A stretch of DNA of 38,671 nucleotides, taken from an uncultured Ruminococcus sp. Lineage in GTDB: Bacteria; Bacillota; Clostridia; Oscillospirales; Acutalibacteraceae. A model generated the notes under the pieces. The model was not told the origin of the DNA, made no database searches, and saw nothing but the letters and a program-made list of their open reading frames with translations. A program made the translations under genes and the position numbers. Positions 15,427 through 24,024 of this stretch are shown here, one piece after another (position 1 is the stretch's first letter; each line of letters starts with the position of its first letter). The DNA lies in NCBI GenBank assembly GCA_902773135.1, contig CACYDP010000076.1, positions 1 through 38,671 on the forward strand, written 5' to 3'.

Positions 15427-16884
15427 TTATGAAAGTTTTGCCAAACCTTTTTTAAGACGTGACATAGACTCCTCTCTGCCGAGAATATCGAGAATTTCAA
15501 CCGCTCCGCCCGGTGTTACTGTCATACCTGATGCAGCAATTCTGACAGGCCACATCACCGTGCCGTTTTTCACTTCCAGTGTTTTGGCAAGTTCCATCAG
15601 ACTGTCGTGCAGGCTGTCGTGTGTCCATTCCGGCAATGCATCAAGTGCCTCTATTGCTGCCTTTAACATAACAGGTGAATTGTCAAGATTGGTTTTACTC
15701 TTTTTATTGACAAACATCTCCTTGTCATACTCAGGCTGTTCCTCAAAAAATGCTATTTTTTCGGGAATCTGTGTAAGACGGGTCGTTCTCTGCTGCAATA
15801 TAGATGCCAGTTTCACCCAGTTAAGTTCTTTTGTTCGGATTGCCTGACGAAAATAGGGCATTGCCGTGTCTGCAAACTGTTCCGTTGTCATCGCCTTGAT
15901 ATATTCTCCGTTGAACCATTCCAGTTTATCATAATCGAATACTGCTGGAGATTTACTGATACCGTCAACAGAGAAATGCTCGATCAGTTCTTCTATGGTA
16001 AACATTTCACGGTTGTCTTTCGGTGCCCAGCCCAGAAGTGCGATATAGTTAATAATGGCTTCGGGCAGAAAACCGTCATTGATAAGATCTTCAAAACTGG
16101 TCGCACCGTGACGCTTTGACAGTTTTGAAACAGAACCGTCATCATTTTTACCCATAATGAGCGGTAAATGAACATAGGTCGGTATCTGCCAGCCGAATGC
16201 TTCATACAACAGATTATATTTGGGGGTGGAGGAAAGATATTCACTCCCTCTTACTACATGAGTAATATTCATCGTGTGATCATCAATAACATTGGCAAAA
16301 TTATAGGTTGGATAACCATCAGCTTTGACAAGGATCTGATCCTGAAGCTCCGAATTGTCAACGGAAATCGTTCCAAAAACAGCATCTTCAAATGTGGTGG
16401 TCCCCTCCAGCGGCATTTTCTGACGAATGACATACGGAATCCCACTGTTCAGTTTTTCCTGTACCTCTTCCTGTGAAAGATTACGGCAGTGACGGTCATA
16501 ACCTGCACCGATGTCATCGGAATTTTCACGGAGCATATCAAGACGTTCCTTGGAACAGAAACAGTAGTATGCCTTGTCATTTTCAATCAGCTGCTTTGCA
16601 TAAGGCAGATAGATGTCTTTTCGTTCACTCTGCACATAAGGACCGTATTCGCCGCCGACATCAGGTCCTTCATCATGAAACAGCTTAGCCTTCTTTAATG
16701 TATGATAAATAATATCGACCGCACCCTCTACTTTGCGTTCCTGATCCGTATCTTCAATTCTGAGTACGAATGTACCGCCAAGCGATTTTGCGATAAGATA
16801 TTCATAGAGAGCGGTTCTCAGATTTCCTACGTGCATAAATCCCGTGGGGCTGGGAGCAAATCTTGTTCTTACCTTTTCAGACAT
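15427..16884 (-). CDS. gltX: Glutamyl-tRNA synthetase
   Basis: 485 residues, normal bacterial length. It attaches glutamate to tRNA-Glu. The HIGH-type motif is FAPSPTGFMHVGNLRTALYE (starting at residue 9), followed by VLRIEDTDQER. The KMSKS equivalent is KLSKRHGATSFEDL (about 258). The C-terminal third is the helical anticodon-binding domain. Because glnS is also present, this enzyme may be discriminating for tRNA-Glu; that is inference. AAGGGTGA precedes ATG 16884. A TTGAAT/TATAAT promoter lies 70 bp upstream, divergent from the uracil-DNA glycosylase promoter. It is the first gene of the gltX-NADAR transcription unit. Confidence 0.96.
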   Translation of the reverse strand: MSEKVRTRFAPSPTGFMHVGNLRTALYEYLIAKSLGGTFVLRIEDTDQERKVEGAVDIIYHTLKKAKLFHDEGPDVGGEYGPYVQSERKDIYLPYAKQLIENDKAYYCFCSKERLDMLRENSDDIGAGYDRHCRNLSQEEVQEKLNSGIPYVIRQKMPLEGTTTFEDAVFGTISVDNSELQDQILVKADGYPTYNFANVIDDHTMNITHVVRGSEYLSSTPKYNLLYEAFGWQIPTYVHLPLIMGKNDDGSVSKLSKRHGATSFEDLINDGFLPEAIINYIALLGWAPKDNREMFTIEELIEHFSVDGISKSPAVFDYDKLEWFNGEYIKAMTTEQFADTAMPYFRQAIRTKELNWVKLASILQQRTTRLTQIPEKIAFFEEQPEYDKEMFVNKKSKTNLDNSPVMLKAAIEALDALPEWTHDSLHDSLMELAKTLEVKNGTVMWPVRIAASGMTVTPGGAVEILDILGREESMSRLKKGLAKLS

Positions 16885-16955
16885 TGTTTATTTCACCCTT
16901 TTATTCAGTTTGATAACCCGGTTTCAGCCGAAGCTACATAACCGTTTATCTTTTT

Positions 16956-16983
16956 ATTATATCAAATTTTGTAATATATTCAA
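16956..16983 (-). promoter_or_regulatory. Promoter for gltX
   Basis: On the minus strand, TTGAAT (16983-16978), 16-bp spacer, TATAAT (16961-16956). The leader is about 65 bases, too short for a T-box. Confidence 0.7.
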
Positions 16984-17024
16984 CAGATAGAAAAAATATT
17001 CCCAAAAAAATGTTTTTCATTTTC

Positions 17025-17053
17025 TTGCCTGATACATTTGTGTATGATAAAAT
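17025..17053 (+). promoter_or_regulatory. Promoter for the uracil-DNA glycosylase gene
   Basis: TTGCCT (17025-17030), 17-bp spacer, TAAAAT (17048-17053). It leaves a leader of about 50 bases before ATG 17109. Confidence 0.65.
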
Positions 17054-17108
17054 AGTAATAAATCGGCATCCATCAATGTCGTTTACTATAACAGCGGGGA
17101 GTCTGATT

Positions 17109-17693
17109 ATGAGCGAAAAAAATGAAGAATTTCAAAAATTAAAGGAAGAATGTCTTGCCTGCCGAAGCTGCGGTTTATGTGAAACACGCAACAATGTAGT
17201 GTTTGGTGTGGGTGTTGATAATGCGGAAGTAATGTTGATTGGTGAAGGTCCCGGCGAAAATGAGGATCTCCGAGGCGAACCTTTTGTCGGAAGAGGCGGA
17301 CAACTCCTTGACAAAATGCTTGCCGCTGTTGACCTTGACAGACACAAAAACATCTATATTGCCAACATCGTAAAATGCCGTCCTCCCAAAAACCGAGACC
17401 CTCTTCCCGAAGAACAGCAGCAATGCATTCGATGGCTGAGAAGTCAGTTTAAAATACTGAAACCTAAAATCATTGTCTGTCTTGGCAGAATTGCTGCTGC
17501 CAAAATTATCAAGCCCGATATTAAAATTATGAAAGAACACGGTCAGTTTTTTGAGAAAAACGGTGTTCTGATGATGCCGATACTGCACCCTGCCGCTCTT
17601 CTGCGTAATCCTAACAACAAACCGGCGGCATTTGAAGATTTTCTGAAACTTCAGGAAAAGATCAAAGAAATTTGTGATCACACATATGATTAA
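17109..17693 (+). CDS. Family 4 uracil-DNA glycosylase (4Fe-4S)
   Basis: 194 residues. It removes uracil from DNA to start base-excision repair. Motif A is GEGPGENEDLRGEPFVG (about 45-61), and motif B appears as ILHPAALLRNPNNK near the C-terminus. The iron-sulphur cysteines fit C18, C21, C90 (IVKCRPP) and C106 (QQQCIRWL), the family pattern. The start at ATG 17109 follows CGGGGAG; the longer frame back to 17010 overlaps the predicted promoter and has no ribosome site. The gene is divergent from gltX and has its own promoter; pduL downstream has a separate -10. Confidence 0.93.
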   Translation: MSEKNEEFQKLKEECLACRSCGLCETRNNVVFGVGVDNAEVMLIGEGPGENEDLRGEPFVGRGGQLLDKMLAAVDLDRHKNIYIANIVKCRPPKNRDPLPEEQQQCIRWLRSQFKILKPKIIVCLGRIAAAKIIKPDIKIMKEHGQFFEKNGVLMMPILHPAALLRNPNNKPAAFEDFLKLQEKIKEICDHTYD

Positions 17694-17750
17694 ATTAAAA
17701 TTATACTTTACATTTTAGACAAAGAGTTGTACAATTATATTATCACAAAC

Positions 17751-17759
17751 TGTTATAAT
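17751..17759 (+). promoter_or_regulatory. Extended -10 promoter for pduL
   Basis: TGTTATAAT (TG, one base, TATAAT at 17754-17759). No -35 fits at 17 bp; the nearest, TTGTAC, is 21 bp away. The ATG is at 17786. Confidence 0.5.
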
Positions 17760-17785
17760 ATACAGAGATAGGAGTTATCAATCAA

Positions 17786-18355
17786 ATGAAAATTTTAGTT
17801 GAAACATCAGCACGTCACGTTCATGTAACACAGGAAACACTGGAAACACTTTTTGGAAAAGGTGCAGAACTTACTAAGAAAAAAGACCTTTCCCAACCCG
17901 GACAGTTCGCCTGTCAGGAAAAAGTCAAAATCGTAGGTCCTAAAGGCGAAATGGCAGCTTCCATACTGGGTCCTGTCAGAAATGCCGACCAGGTAGAAGT
18001 TTCTCTGACCGAAGCACGCAAACTTGGTATTGCCGCCCCTGTCAGAGAATCGGGCGATATTGCAGGCACTCCCGGCTGCAAACTGGTGGGTCCTGAGGGG
18101 GAACTGGAAATCGAATGCGGCGTTATCGCAGCTAAAAGACATGTACATCTTGACCCCGAAACTGCCGAAAAATTTGGTCTGAAAGAAAAACAAATCGTTA
18201 AAGTTGCCGTCGGCGGAGAAGGCAGAAAGTTGATTTTCGATGATGTTGTCATCAGAGTCAGCCCGAAATTTGCTCCGGCAATGCATATTGATACCGACGA
18301 AGCAAATGCTGCTTGTGTGGCAGGTCCTTCCGAGGGCGAAATTATCACCGACTAA
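17786..18355 (+). CDS. PduL-type phosphate acyltransferase (phosphotransacetylase)
   Basis: 189 residues. PduL enzymes interconvert acyl-CoA and acyl-phosphate; outside microcompartments they often serve as the Pta for acetate formation. The two zinc-binding His motifs are SARHVHV (H11, H13) and AKRHVHL (H119, H121). FACQEKVKIVGPKG and SILGPVRNADQVEVS are also family-typical. There is no N-terminal encapsulation peptide and no shell gene nearby, so a free cytosolic enzyme is most likely. No ackA is adjacent. TAGGAG precedes the ATG. It ends in a strong terminator and is monocistronic. Confidence 0.92.
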   Translation: MKILVETSARHVHVTQETLETLFGKGAELTKKKDLSQPGQFACQEKVKIVGPKGEMAASILGPVRNADQVEVSLTEARKLGIAAPVRESGDIAGTPGCKLVGPEGELEIECGVIAAKRHVHLDPETAEKFGLKEKQIVKVAVGGEGRKLIFDDVVIRVSPKFAPAMHIDTDEANAACVAGPSEGEIITD

Positions 18356-18380
18356 GAGTTGACATTTTGTCCCCTTTTAC

Positions 18381-18428
18381 TCTCCCGATCCGTTGTTTTG
18401 CTGCGGGTCGGGAGAACTTTTTGTTTTT
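18381..18428 (+). terminator. Terminator after pduL
   Basis: Stem CTCCCGATCCG / CGGGTCGGGAG (one G-U pair) with an 11-base loop, then AACTTTTTGTTTTTT. It begins 26 bp after the stop. Confidence 0.88.
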
Positions 18429-18450
18429 TACAGCAAGGAAATCTCCGTTG

Positions 18451-18479
18451 TTGAAAAATGATAAGAAGTATGTTAAAAT
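18451..18479 (+). promoter_or_regulatory. Promoter for purL
   Basis: TTGAAA (18451-18456), 17-bp spacer, TAAAAT (18474-18479) with an upstream TG (extended -10). Transcription would start near 18486, leaving an 85-base leader. Confidence 0.75.
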
Positions 18480-18491
18480 AGGTTTATGAAA

Positions 18492-18537
18492 ATTTTGTGT
18501 CAGTCTAAAATTACTGCACATCTTTCCGACACAAAAT
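18492..18537 (+). promoter_or_regulatory. Hairpin at the very 5' end of the purL leader
   Basis: ATTTTGTGTC (18492-18501) pairs perfectly with GACACAAAAT (18528-18537) across a 26-base loop. The loop holds ACTGCACA, which can instead pair with TGTCAGT around 18498-18504 with one bulge, so two folds are possible. No known purine, PRPP or THF riboswitch core is recognisable. Confidence 0.55.
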
Positions 18538-18570
18538 CAAACGACCCGTGTGCAGAGATTGGTGGATAAA

Positions 18571-21500
18571 ATGGCTGCTGTAAAAAGAATTTTTGTAGAA
18601 AAACGTCCGGGCTTCGATGTGGAAGCACAGAATCTCCTCGCAGATCTTCAGAACAACCTCGGACTGAAAAATGCAGAAAAAGTAAGAATCATTAACCGCT
18701 ACGATATAAGCGGTCTTGACGGCGATGATTTTGAGAAAGCAAAAAATACGATTCTCAGTGAAACAAATGCCGATACCGTTTATGATGAAATTTTACCCGA
18801 AGATAAAGATTTTCGTGTGTTTGCAACAGAATATCTTCCGGGTCAGTACGACCAGAGAGCCGACTCCGCTTCGCAGTGTGTTCAGCTGCTCACTCAGGGC
18901 GAAAGACCTCAGGTAGTCAGTGCCAAACTGATTGCGGTCAAGGGTAATATTACCGATGATGAATTCAAGAAAATCCAGAATTACCTCATTAACCCGGTGG
19001 AATCCCGCCTTGCTTCACTTGAGAAACCCGACTCTCTCGATATGAAATCCGCTGTTCCTGATGATGTTGCCGTTGTAGAAGGCTTCATCTCCTGGAATGA
19101 TGACGAAATGAAACAATATTTCGATACAATGGGCTTTGCAATGACACTGTCTGATCTCCAGTTCTGCCGTGATTATTTCCGTGATACAGAACACCGTGAC
19201 CCCACTGTTACAGAACTGCGTGTCATCGACACCTACTGGTCGGATCACTGCCGTCACACTACTTTCCTCACAAGATTGGAAAAAATCGAAATCGAACAAT
19301 CTGCCCTTTCCAAAACAATCGAAGAGGCTCTTGCCCTTTATTATGAAAGCCGTGACGAAGTTTACGGAAAAGATACCACACGTGATGTTTCGCTGATGGA
19401 TATGGCTCTCGTGGGAATGAAACTCCTGAAAAAACGAGGATTGATTCCTGACCTCGACCAAAGTGACGAGATCAATGCCTGCTCCATAGAAGTTCCCGTT
19501 ACCATAGACGGCAAAACAGAACAATGGCTTGTTCAATTTAAGAATGAAACCCATAACCACCCCACTGAAATCGAACCTTTCGGCGGTGCGGCTACTTGTC
19601 TGGGCGGTGCAATCCGAGATCCCCTTTCGGGACGTGCCTATGTATATCAGGCAATGCGTGTAACGGGTTCAGGCGATCCGACTGTACCGTTTGAAAAAAC
19701 AATGGAAGGCAAGCTCCCCTCACGCAAAATCACCACAGGTGCAGCTGCCGGTTACAGTTCATACGGCAACCAGATAGGTCTTGCAACCGGTCAGGTAACA
19801 GAACTGTATGACAGTGGCTATGCTGCAAAAAGAATGGAAATCGGTGCGGTAATCGGTGCCTCTCCGAAAGAAAATGTCGTAAGAGATGTACCCTCTCCCG
19901 ATGACGTGATCGTACTTCTGGGCGGTCGTACAGGTCGTGACGGCTGCGGCGGTGCAACCGGTTCTTCAAAAGCTCATACAATGGATTCCATCGAAACCTG
20001 CGGTGCGGAAGTGCAGAAAGGTAATCCGCCTACTGAACGCAAAATTCAAAGACTGTTCAGAAACAAGAATGTTTCTACATTGATCAAACGCTGCAACGAC
20101 TTTGGTGCAGGCGGTGTATGCGTTGCCATAGGCGAACTTGCCGACGGTCTTACCGTTGACCTCGACAAAGTAACCAAAAAATATGACGGTCTTGACGGTA
20201 CGGAACTGGCTATTTCCGAATCTCAGGAAAGAATGGCAGTAGTACTGGACAAAAAAGACGTTGACAAATTTATCGCAGAAGCGGACAAAGAAAATCTTGA
20301 GGCAACAGCTGTTGCGGTTGTTACGGAAAATCCCCGTCTGACAATGCACTGGAGAGGAAAAGTCATTGTAGACCTCAGCCGTGAATTTCTGAACACCAAC
20401 GGTGTTACACAAACAGCCAATGCCTATATCTCCGCTCCCGATGAAAATAACTGCTACCGCAAAAAAGCCCCCGATATTCTGAAAAATCTCGATACGGCAC
20501 AGGCTTTCAAAGCTAATCTGTCAAGACTGGAAGTCTGCTCGCAGAAAGGCCTTTGCGAACGATTCGATGCCAGCATCGGAGCAGCAACCGTCCTGATGCC
20601 TTTCGGCGGTATCACACAGCTGACTCCCGAAGATGCAATGGCAGCAAAAATCCCGCTGCTTGACGGAGAAACCGATGATGCCACAGCCATGTCTTACGGC
20701 TATATTCCCGGCATTTCCAGATGGAGTCCTTTCCACGGTTCTGCTTATGCTGTGGTAGAATCTCTTTCTAAACTTCTTGCCATTGGTGCTGATCCTCTCA
20801 CCGCAAGATTGACATTCCAGGAATATTTTGAACGCCTTCACGATGTTCCGCAGCGTTGGGGCAAACCCGCCGCCGCACTTTTAGGTTCTCTTGTCGCACA
20901 AATCAAACTGGGACTTCCCTCTATCGGCGGTAAGGACAGTATGTCCGGTTCGTTTGAAGATCTCGATGTTCCGCCTACATTAGTAAGTTTTGCCGTGGCA
21001 ATGACAAAGGCTTCCAAAACCGTTTCGGCAGCCTTTAAAAAGAGCGGTTCAAAAGTTATTTATGTCCCCGTTCCCGAAGACAAATCTTCACTTCTTCCGG
21101 ACTGGGAGGCTCTGAAAGCAATGTACCGAGCTGTTTATGCACTGATGCGTGAGGGTAAAATCCTTGCAGCTTCTACTGTCCGTGAGGGTGGTGCTGCAGC
21201 AGCCGCTGCCAAGATGTCATTCGGCAATAAAATTGGTTTACGTTTTGCCAAGGAACTGACAAACGATGAACTGTTTGCTCCCCTGAGCGGTTCACTGATC
21301 ATCGAACTGGCGGACGGTGCTGAATTGGATTCCTCCGTTCTTTCCTATGAACTCGGCACAACTACCGATGATGAAACGATTACAGTGAACGGTGCTTCAC
21401 TGAAAATTGATGAACTGATCGATGAATGGACCAAAAAATTAGAGGGAGTTTTCCCCACAAAAGCTGCCTGCCCTGAAAATCCGTATGATGTACCGCTTTA

Positions 21501-22338
21501 CAGCGAAAGAAACACCTCTTCGCCTCTTATCAAAACAGCAAAACCAAAAGTGTTGATTCCCGTATTCCCCGGCACTAACTGCGAAGTGGATACCGCACGT
21601 GCTTTCCAAAAAGCCGGTGCTGATCCGCAGCTTCTGATCGTCAGAAATCTCACACCCAATGCGATCGAAGAAACCATTGACGAGATGGTCAGACTGATAG
21701 AACAGTCACAGATAATTATGCTGCCCGGCGGATTCTCCGGCGGTGATGAACCGGACGGTTCGGGTAAATTCATTGCTACAACATTCAGAAATCCCCGTGT
21801 TTCAGAGGCTGTCAATACACTGCTGAAAAAACGCGACGGACTGATGCTCGGTATCTGCAACGGATTCCAGGCACTGATCAAACTCGGTCTTGTTCCCTAC
21901 GGCGAAATCACTGAACTGAAAGAAACCGACCCGACACTGACTTTCAACACACTCGGCAGACATATTTCAAAAATGGCTTATACAAGAGTTACTTCCGTAA
22001 AATCTCCCTGGTTCTCCGGTGTCAAAGCCGGCGATGTATTTGCTGTTCCGATTTCTCACGGCGAAGGCAGATTTGCCGCAGACGAGAATACGCTCAGAAC
22101 ACTGATTGCCAACGGACAAATCGCTACACAATACGTTGCTCCGGACGGACAGCCCGCTTCCGATATTGAATACAATCCCAACGGTTCTATCTGTGCCATT
22201 GAGGGTATTACCAGTCCTGATGGACGTGTACTCGGCAAAATGGGTCATTCCGAACGCAAAGGCGATCATCTCTACTTTAATGTTCCGTTTGAAAAAGATC
22301 AGAAAATCTTTGAAAGCGGCGTTGCTTATTTCCAGTAA
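18571..22338 (+). CDS. purL: Phosphoribosylformylglycinamidine synthase, single-chain
   Basis: 1255 residues. It converts FGAR, glutamine and ATP to FGAM in purine synthesis. The N-terminal and ATPase parts show YWSDHCRHTTF, NETHNHPTEIEPFGGAAT, FGAGGVCVAIGELADG and GGKDSMSGSF. The C-terminal glutaminase domain begins near FPGTNCEVDTARAF, with the nucleophile Cys in LGICNGFQAL (about residue 1096) and SHGEGRF carrying a His of the triad. Synthetase and amidotransferase are one polypeptide here, unlike the PurS-PurQ-PurL split of Bacillus. I use ATG 18571 (GGTGGAT upstream) rather than GTG 18550. No other pur gene is next to it, so purine genes are dispersed. Confidence 0.96.
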   Translation: MAAVKRIFVEKRPGFDVEAQNLLADLQNNLGLKNAEKVRIINRYDISGLDGDDFEKAKNTILSETNADTVYDEILPEDKDFRVFATEYLPGQYDQRADSASQCVQLLTQGERPQVVSAKLIAVKGNITDDEFKKIQNYLINPVESRLASLEKPDSLDMKSAVPDDVAVVEGFISWNDDEMKQYFDTMGFAMTLSDLQFCRDYFRDTEHRDPTVTELRVIDTYWSDHCRHTTFLTRLEKIEIEQSALSKTIEEALALYYESRDEVYGKDTTRDVSLMDMALVGMKLLKKRGLIPDLDQSDEINACSIEVPVTIDGKTEQWLVQFKNETHNHPTEIEPFGGAATCLGGAIRDPLSGRAYVYQAMRVTGSGDPTVPFEKTMEGKLPSRKITTGAAAGYSSYGNQIGLATGQVTELYDSGYAAKRMEIGAVIGASPKENVVRDVPSPDDVIVLLGGRTGRDGCGGATGSSKAHTMDSIETCGAEVQKGNPPTERKIQRLFRNKNVSTLIKRCNDFGAGGVCVAIGELADGLTVDLDKVTKKYDGLDGTELAISESQERMAVVLDKKDVDKFIAEADKENLEATAVAVVTENPRLTMHWRGKVIVDLSREFLNTNGVTQTANAYISAPDENNCYRKKAPDILKNLDTAQAFKANLSRLEVCSQKGLCERFDASIGAATVLMPFGGITQLTPEDAMAAKIPLLDGETDDATAMSYGYIPGISRWSPFHGSAYAVVESLSKLLAIGADPLTARLTFQEYFERLHDVPQRWGKPAAALLGSLVAQIKLGLPSIGGKDSMSGSFEDLDVPPTLVSFAVAMTKASKTVSAAFKKSGSKVIYVPVPEDKSSLLPDWEALKAMYRAVYALMREGKILAASTVREGGAAAAAAKMSFGNKIGLRFAKELTNDELFAPLSGSLIIELADGAELDSSVLSYELGTTTDDETITVNGASLKIDELIDEWTKKLEGVFPTKAACPENPYDVPLYSERNTSSPLIKTAKPKVLIPVFPGTNCEVDTARAFQKAGADPQLLIVRNLTPNAIEETIDEMVRLIEQSQIIMLPGGFSGGDEPDGSGKFIATTFRNPRVSEAVNTLLKKRDGLMLGICNGFQALIKLGLVPYGEITELKETDPTLTFNTLGRHISKMAYTRVTSVKSPWFSGVKAGDVFAVPISHGEGRFAADENTLRTLIANGQIATQYVAPDGQPASDIEYNPNGSICAIEGITSPDGRVLGKMGHSERKGDHLYFNVPFEKDQKIFESGVAYFQ

Positions 22339-22346
22339 TCTCATAG

Positions 22347-22383
22347 ATATTCCCCGACAGTATCACTCATTGTCGGGGAATAT
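22347..22383 (+). terminator. Terminator-like hairpin after purL
   Basis: A perfect 13-bp stem, ATATTCCCCGACA / TGTCGGGGAATAT, with an 11-base loop, nine bases after the stop. The following T-content is modest (TGTTATA). Confidence 0.75.
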
Positions 22384-22425
22384 TGTTATACAAAAAGTAT
22401 TATACACAAAGTATAACACTTTCCA

Positions 22426-22455
22426 TTGACGAAAATGTACAAATTATATTATAAT
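22426..22455 (+). promoter_or_regulatory. Promoter for the DUF4026-like gene
   Basis: TTGACG (22426-22431), 18-bp spacer, TATAAT (22450-22455). The transcript should start near 22462, giving a leader of about 94 bases. Confidence 0.75.
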
Positions 22456-22472
22456 TGAGAAAAATAATGAGA

Positions 22473-22530
22473 CCTGTTTGATAAGCGGAAAAAATCCGTT
22501 CACACGGTGTTTAAGAGCTTATCGAACAGG
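22473..22530 (+). promoter_or_regulatory. 14-bp stem-loop in the leader of the DUF4026-like gene
   Basis: CCTGTTTGATAAGC (22473-22486) pairs with GCTTATCGAACAGG (22517-22530), 13 Watson-Crick pairs and one G-U, across a 30-base loop. It lies about 11 bases into the predicted transcript and ends 25 bases before the ATG. It might be a regulatory leader or a small inserted element; its CCTGTTT ends recall those of the element at 23864-24024. Confidence 0.6.
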
Positions 22531-22555
22531 CCTATCGTATTAAACGGAGGTACTT

Positions 22556-23863
22556 ATGGAAAATTTTAAAAAATCAGATGACAATCAAATCGAAAAAAAA
22601 CCTCTTGAATATTGGGAAGAAGAATCCTATATGAAAGTCGTATCGTACAATGAGATCATTGACGAAAGCATTTTTGACGGCGTATTTGAAAGAATTGCCG
22701 AAATCGAAGACGTTGAAGTCCTCGTTAAACAGGCTCCGACAAAAGAATCTCCCGGATTTGTGACATTAACATATGATGACGAAGAATATCAGGCAGGATT
22801 TTACTTCGATGATTTTGTAGTTCCCGATATAGGCATCAATGAAAACTCATTCAGTGATGAAGAATTGAATATCCTCAAAATTGCCGAAAATGCCGTGACC
22901 GTCTTTATGCCATTCCGCAAAGACAGCCAAAAATCTTATCATCTTCAACTCAAACTGGCACTGGCGATTGTTCCCGATTTAGCAGTCGTTTATGATGAAA
23001 GTGCTGAACGTGTACTCAGCGGCAGACGTGTACGGCTTGATGCACGTTCCGAAATTCTTCCAGCAGCCACTTCTTTATATACAGTGCAGGGCATTAAAAA
23101 CGATGATGGTGACGATTTATGGCTTCATACGCACGGACTGTGCAGATGCGGTATCCCTGAGCTGGAAATACTCCAGTCAGACGAAGAACATTTTGATATT
23201 CATTATCAGATCATTGCCCATCTGGCAAGTCTGATGGCAGACGGTTCGGTAGATGCTAAAAATGACCGTTCATTTCATGTTGGAAATTGTACGGACGGCA
23301 CTCCTATCACGGTTGCTACGGTTGACTGGACCGAGGCTCTCGGAAAATATGAAAATCTGATACTCGGCGGCATACAGGACCGACAGGAAACACACAATAC
23401 CGAAAGCGTTGTTTTATTCCTCTTTCAAAACGAAGAGGATGAAGAAAAGCATATCCTCACCAAACTCAAGGAATTTGATGACAAATGGGGTGACAACCCG
23501 ATTTTCTTCTTCAGTACAAAGGAAACCAATCGTATGGCTTTACTGGCAAGAGAACGTTTCCACTTTGTAAAAGATGCCTATGATAACGGTGTCAACTCCA
23601 TTCTGATCAAAATAGGACTTGACGTTGACGAACAGCACAAAGATGAAGATAATCCAAATCAAAAAGAACATATATGGTTTGAACTTGTCAAATTCAACGA
23701 TGACGGATTTACTGCAAAACTGACTCAGGATCCGTATTGGGTCAGCGATATACACAAAGACGACGAACGGGATTATACCGTGAACAGTGTAACGGACTGG
23801 CGAATTGCTTTTGGCGGACGTGTACTTTCACCCGAAACCGTCTATACCGTCATTGAAACCTAA
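22556..23863 (+). CDS. DUF4026-like protein of unknown function
   Basis: 435 residues, strongly acidic, no signal peptide or membrane helix, so cytoplasmic. The region LWLHTHGLCRCGIPELEILQ (about 188-207) matches what I recall of DUF4026 proteins. The last 80 residues resemble a DUF2314-type fold: EHIWFELVKFNDDGFTAKL, then DPYWVSDIHKDD and VTDWRI. No enzyme motif is evident apart from the His/Cys cluster HTHGLCRCG, which could bind metal (inference). ACGGAGG precedes ATG 22556. A structured leader stands upstream, and a 161-bp MITE-like element abuts the TAA stop. Confidence 0.65.
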   Translation: MENFKKSDDNQIEKKPLEYWEEESYMKVVSYNEIIDESIFDGVFERIAEIEDVEVLVKQAPTKESPGFVTLTYDDEEYQAGFYFDDFVVPDIGINENSFSDEELNILKIAENAVTVFMPFRKDSQKSYHLQLKLALAIVPDLAVVYDESAERVLSGRRVRLDARSEILPAATSLYTVQGIKNDDGDDLWLHTHGLCRCGIPELEILQSDEEHFDIHYQIIAHLASLMADGSVDAKNDRSFHVGNCTDGTPITVATVDWTEALGKYENLILGGIQDRQETHNTESVVLFLFQNEEDEEKHILTKLKEFDDKWGDNPIFFFSTKETNRMALLARERFHFVKDAYDNGVNSILIKIGLDVDEQHKDEDNPNQKEHIWFELVKFNDDGFTAKLTQDPYWVSDIHKDDERDYTVNSVTDWRIAFGGRVLSPETVYTVIET

Positions 23864-24024
23864 GAGCCTGTTTAAAATCTTAGTACCGTACGTCTTTTGG
23901 GCGTATGTTTCCGCTAACTGCGTCAAAAAGACTTGCCATACGCCAGTATGCCTGCGTCTTTTTTCCTTGTTATCAAAAAAATGACGCTTCAAAAATCCGT
24001 ACGGCACAGATATTAAACAGGCTC
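23864..24024. mobile_element. MITE-like element with terminal inverted repeats and flanking TAA
   Basis: 161 bp. The left end GAGCCTGTTTAAAATCT and the right end (reverse complement GAGCCTGTTTAATATCT) are near-perfect inverted repeats, each followed inward by CCGTACG. The element is flanked by TAA on both sides (23861-23863 and 24025-24027), consistent with a 3-bp target duplication. The interior has further inverted repeats, for example GGCGTATG / CATACGCC, and no open frame for a transposase. It would need an IS supplying the enzyme elsewhere in the genome. Its position puts it between the DUF4026-like stop and that gene's terminator. Confidence 0.7.

Noticed and set aside
16885..16955. A T-box leader upstream of gltX
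   Set aside because: The leader is only about 65 bases, with no specifier stem or T-box sequence.
17786..18355. PduL as part of a bacterial microcompartment locus
   Set aside because: No shell proteins, aldehyde dehydrogenase or encapsulation peptide are present.
18430..18570. A purine riboswitch before purL
   Set aside because: The three-way junction and its conserved loop bases are absent. Only a simple hairpin is visible.
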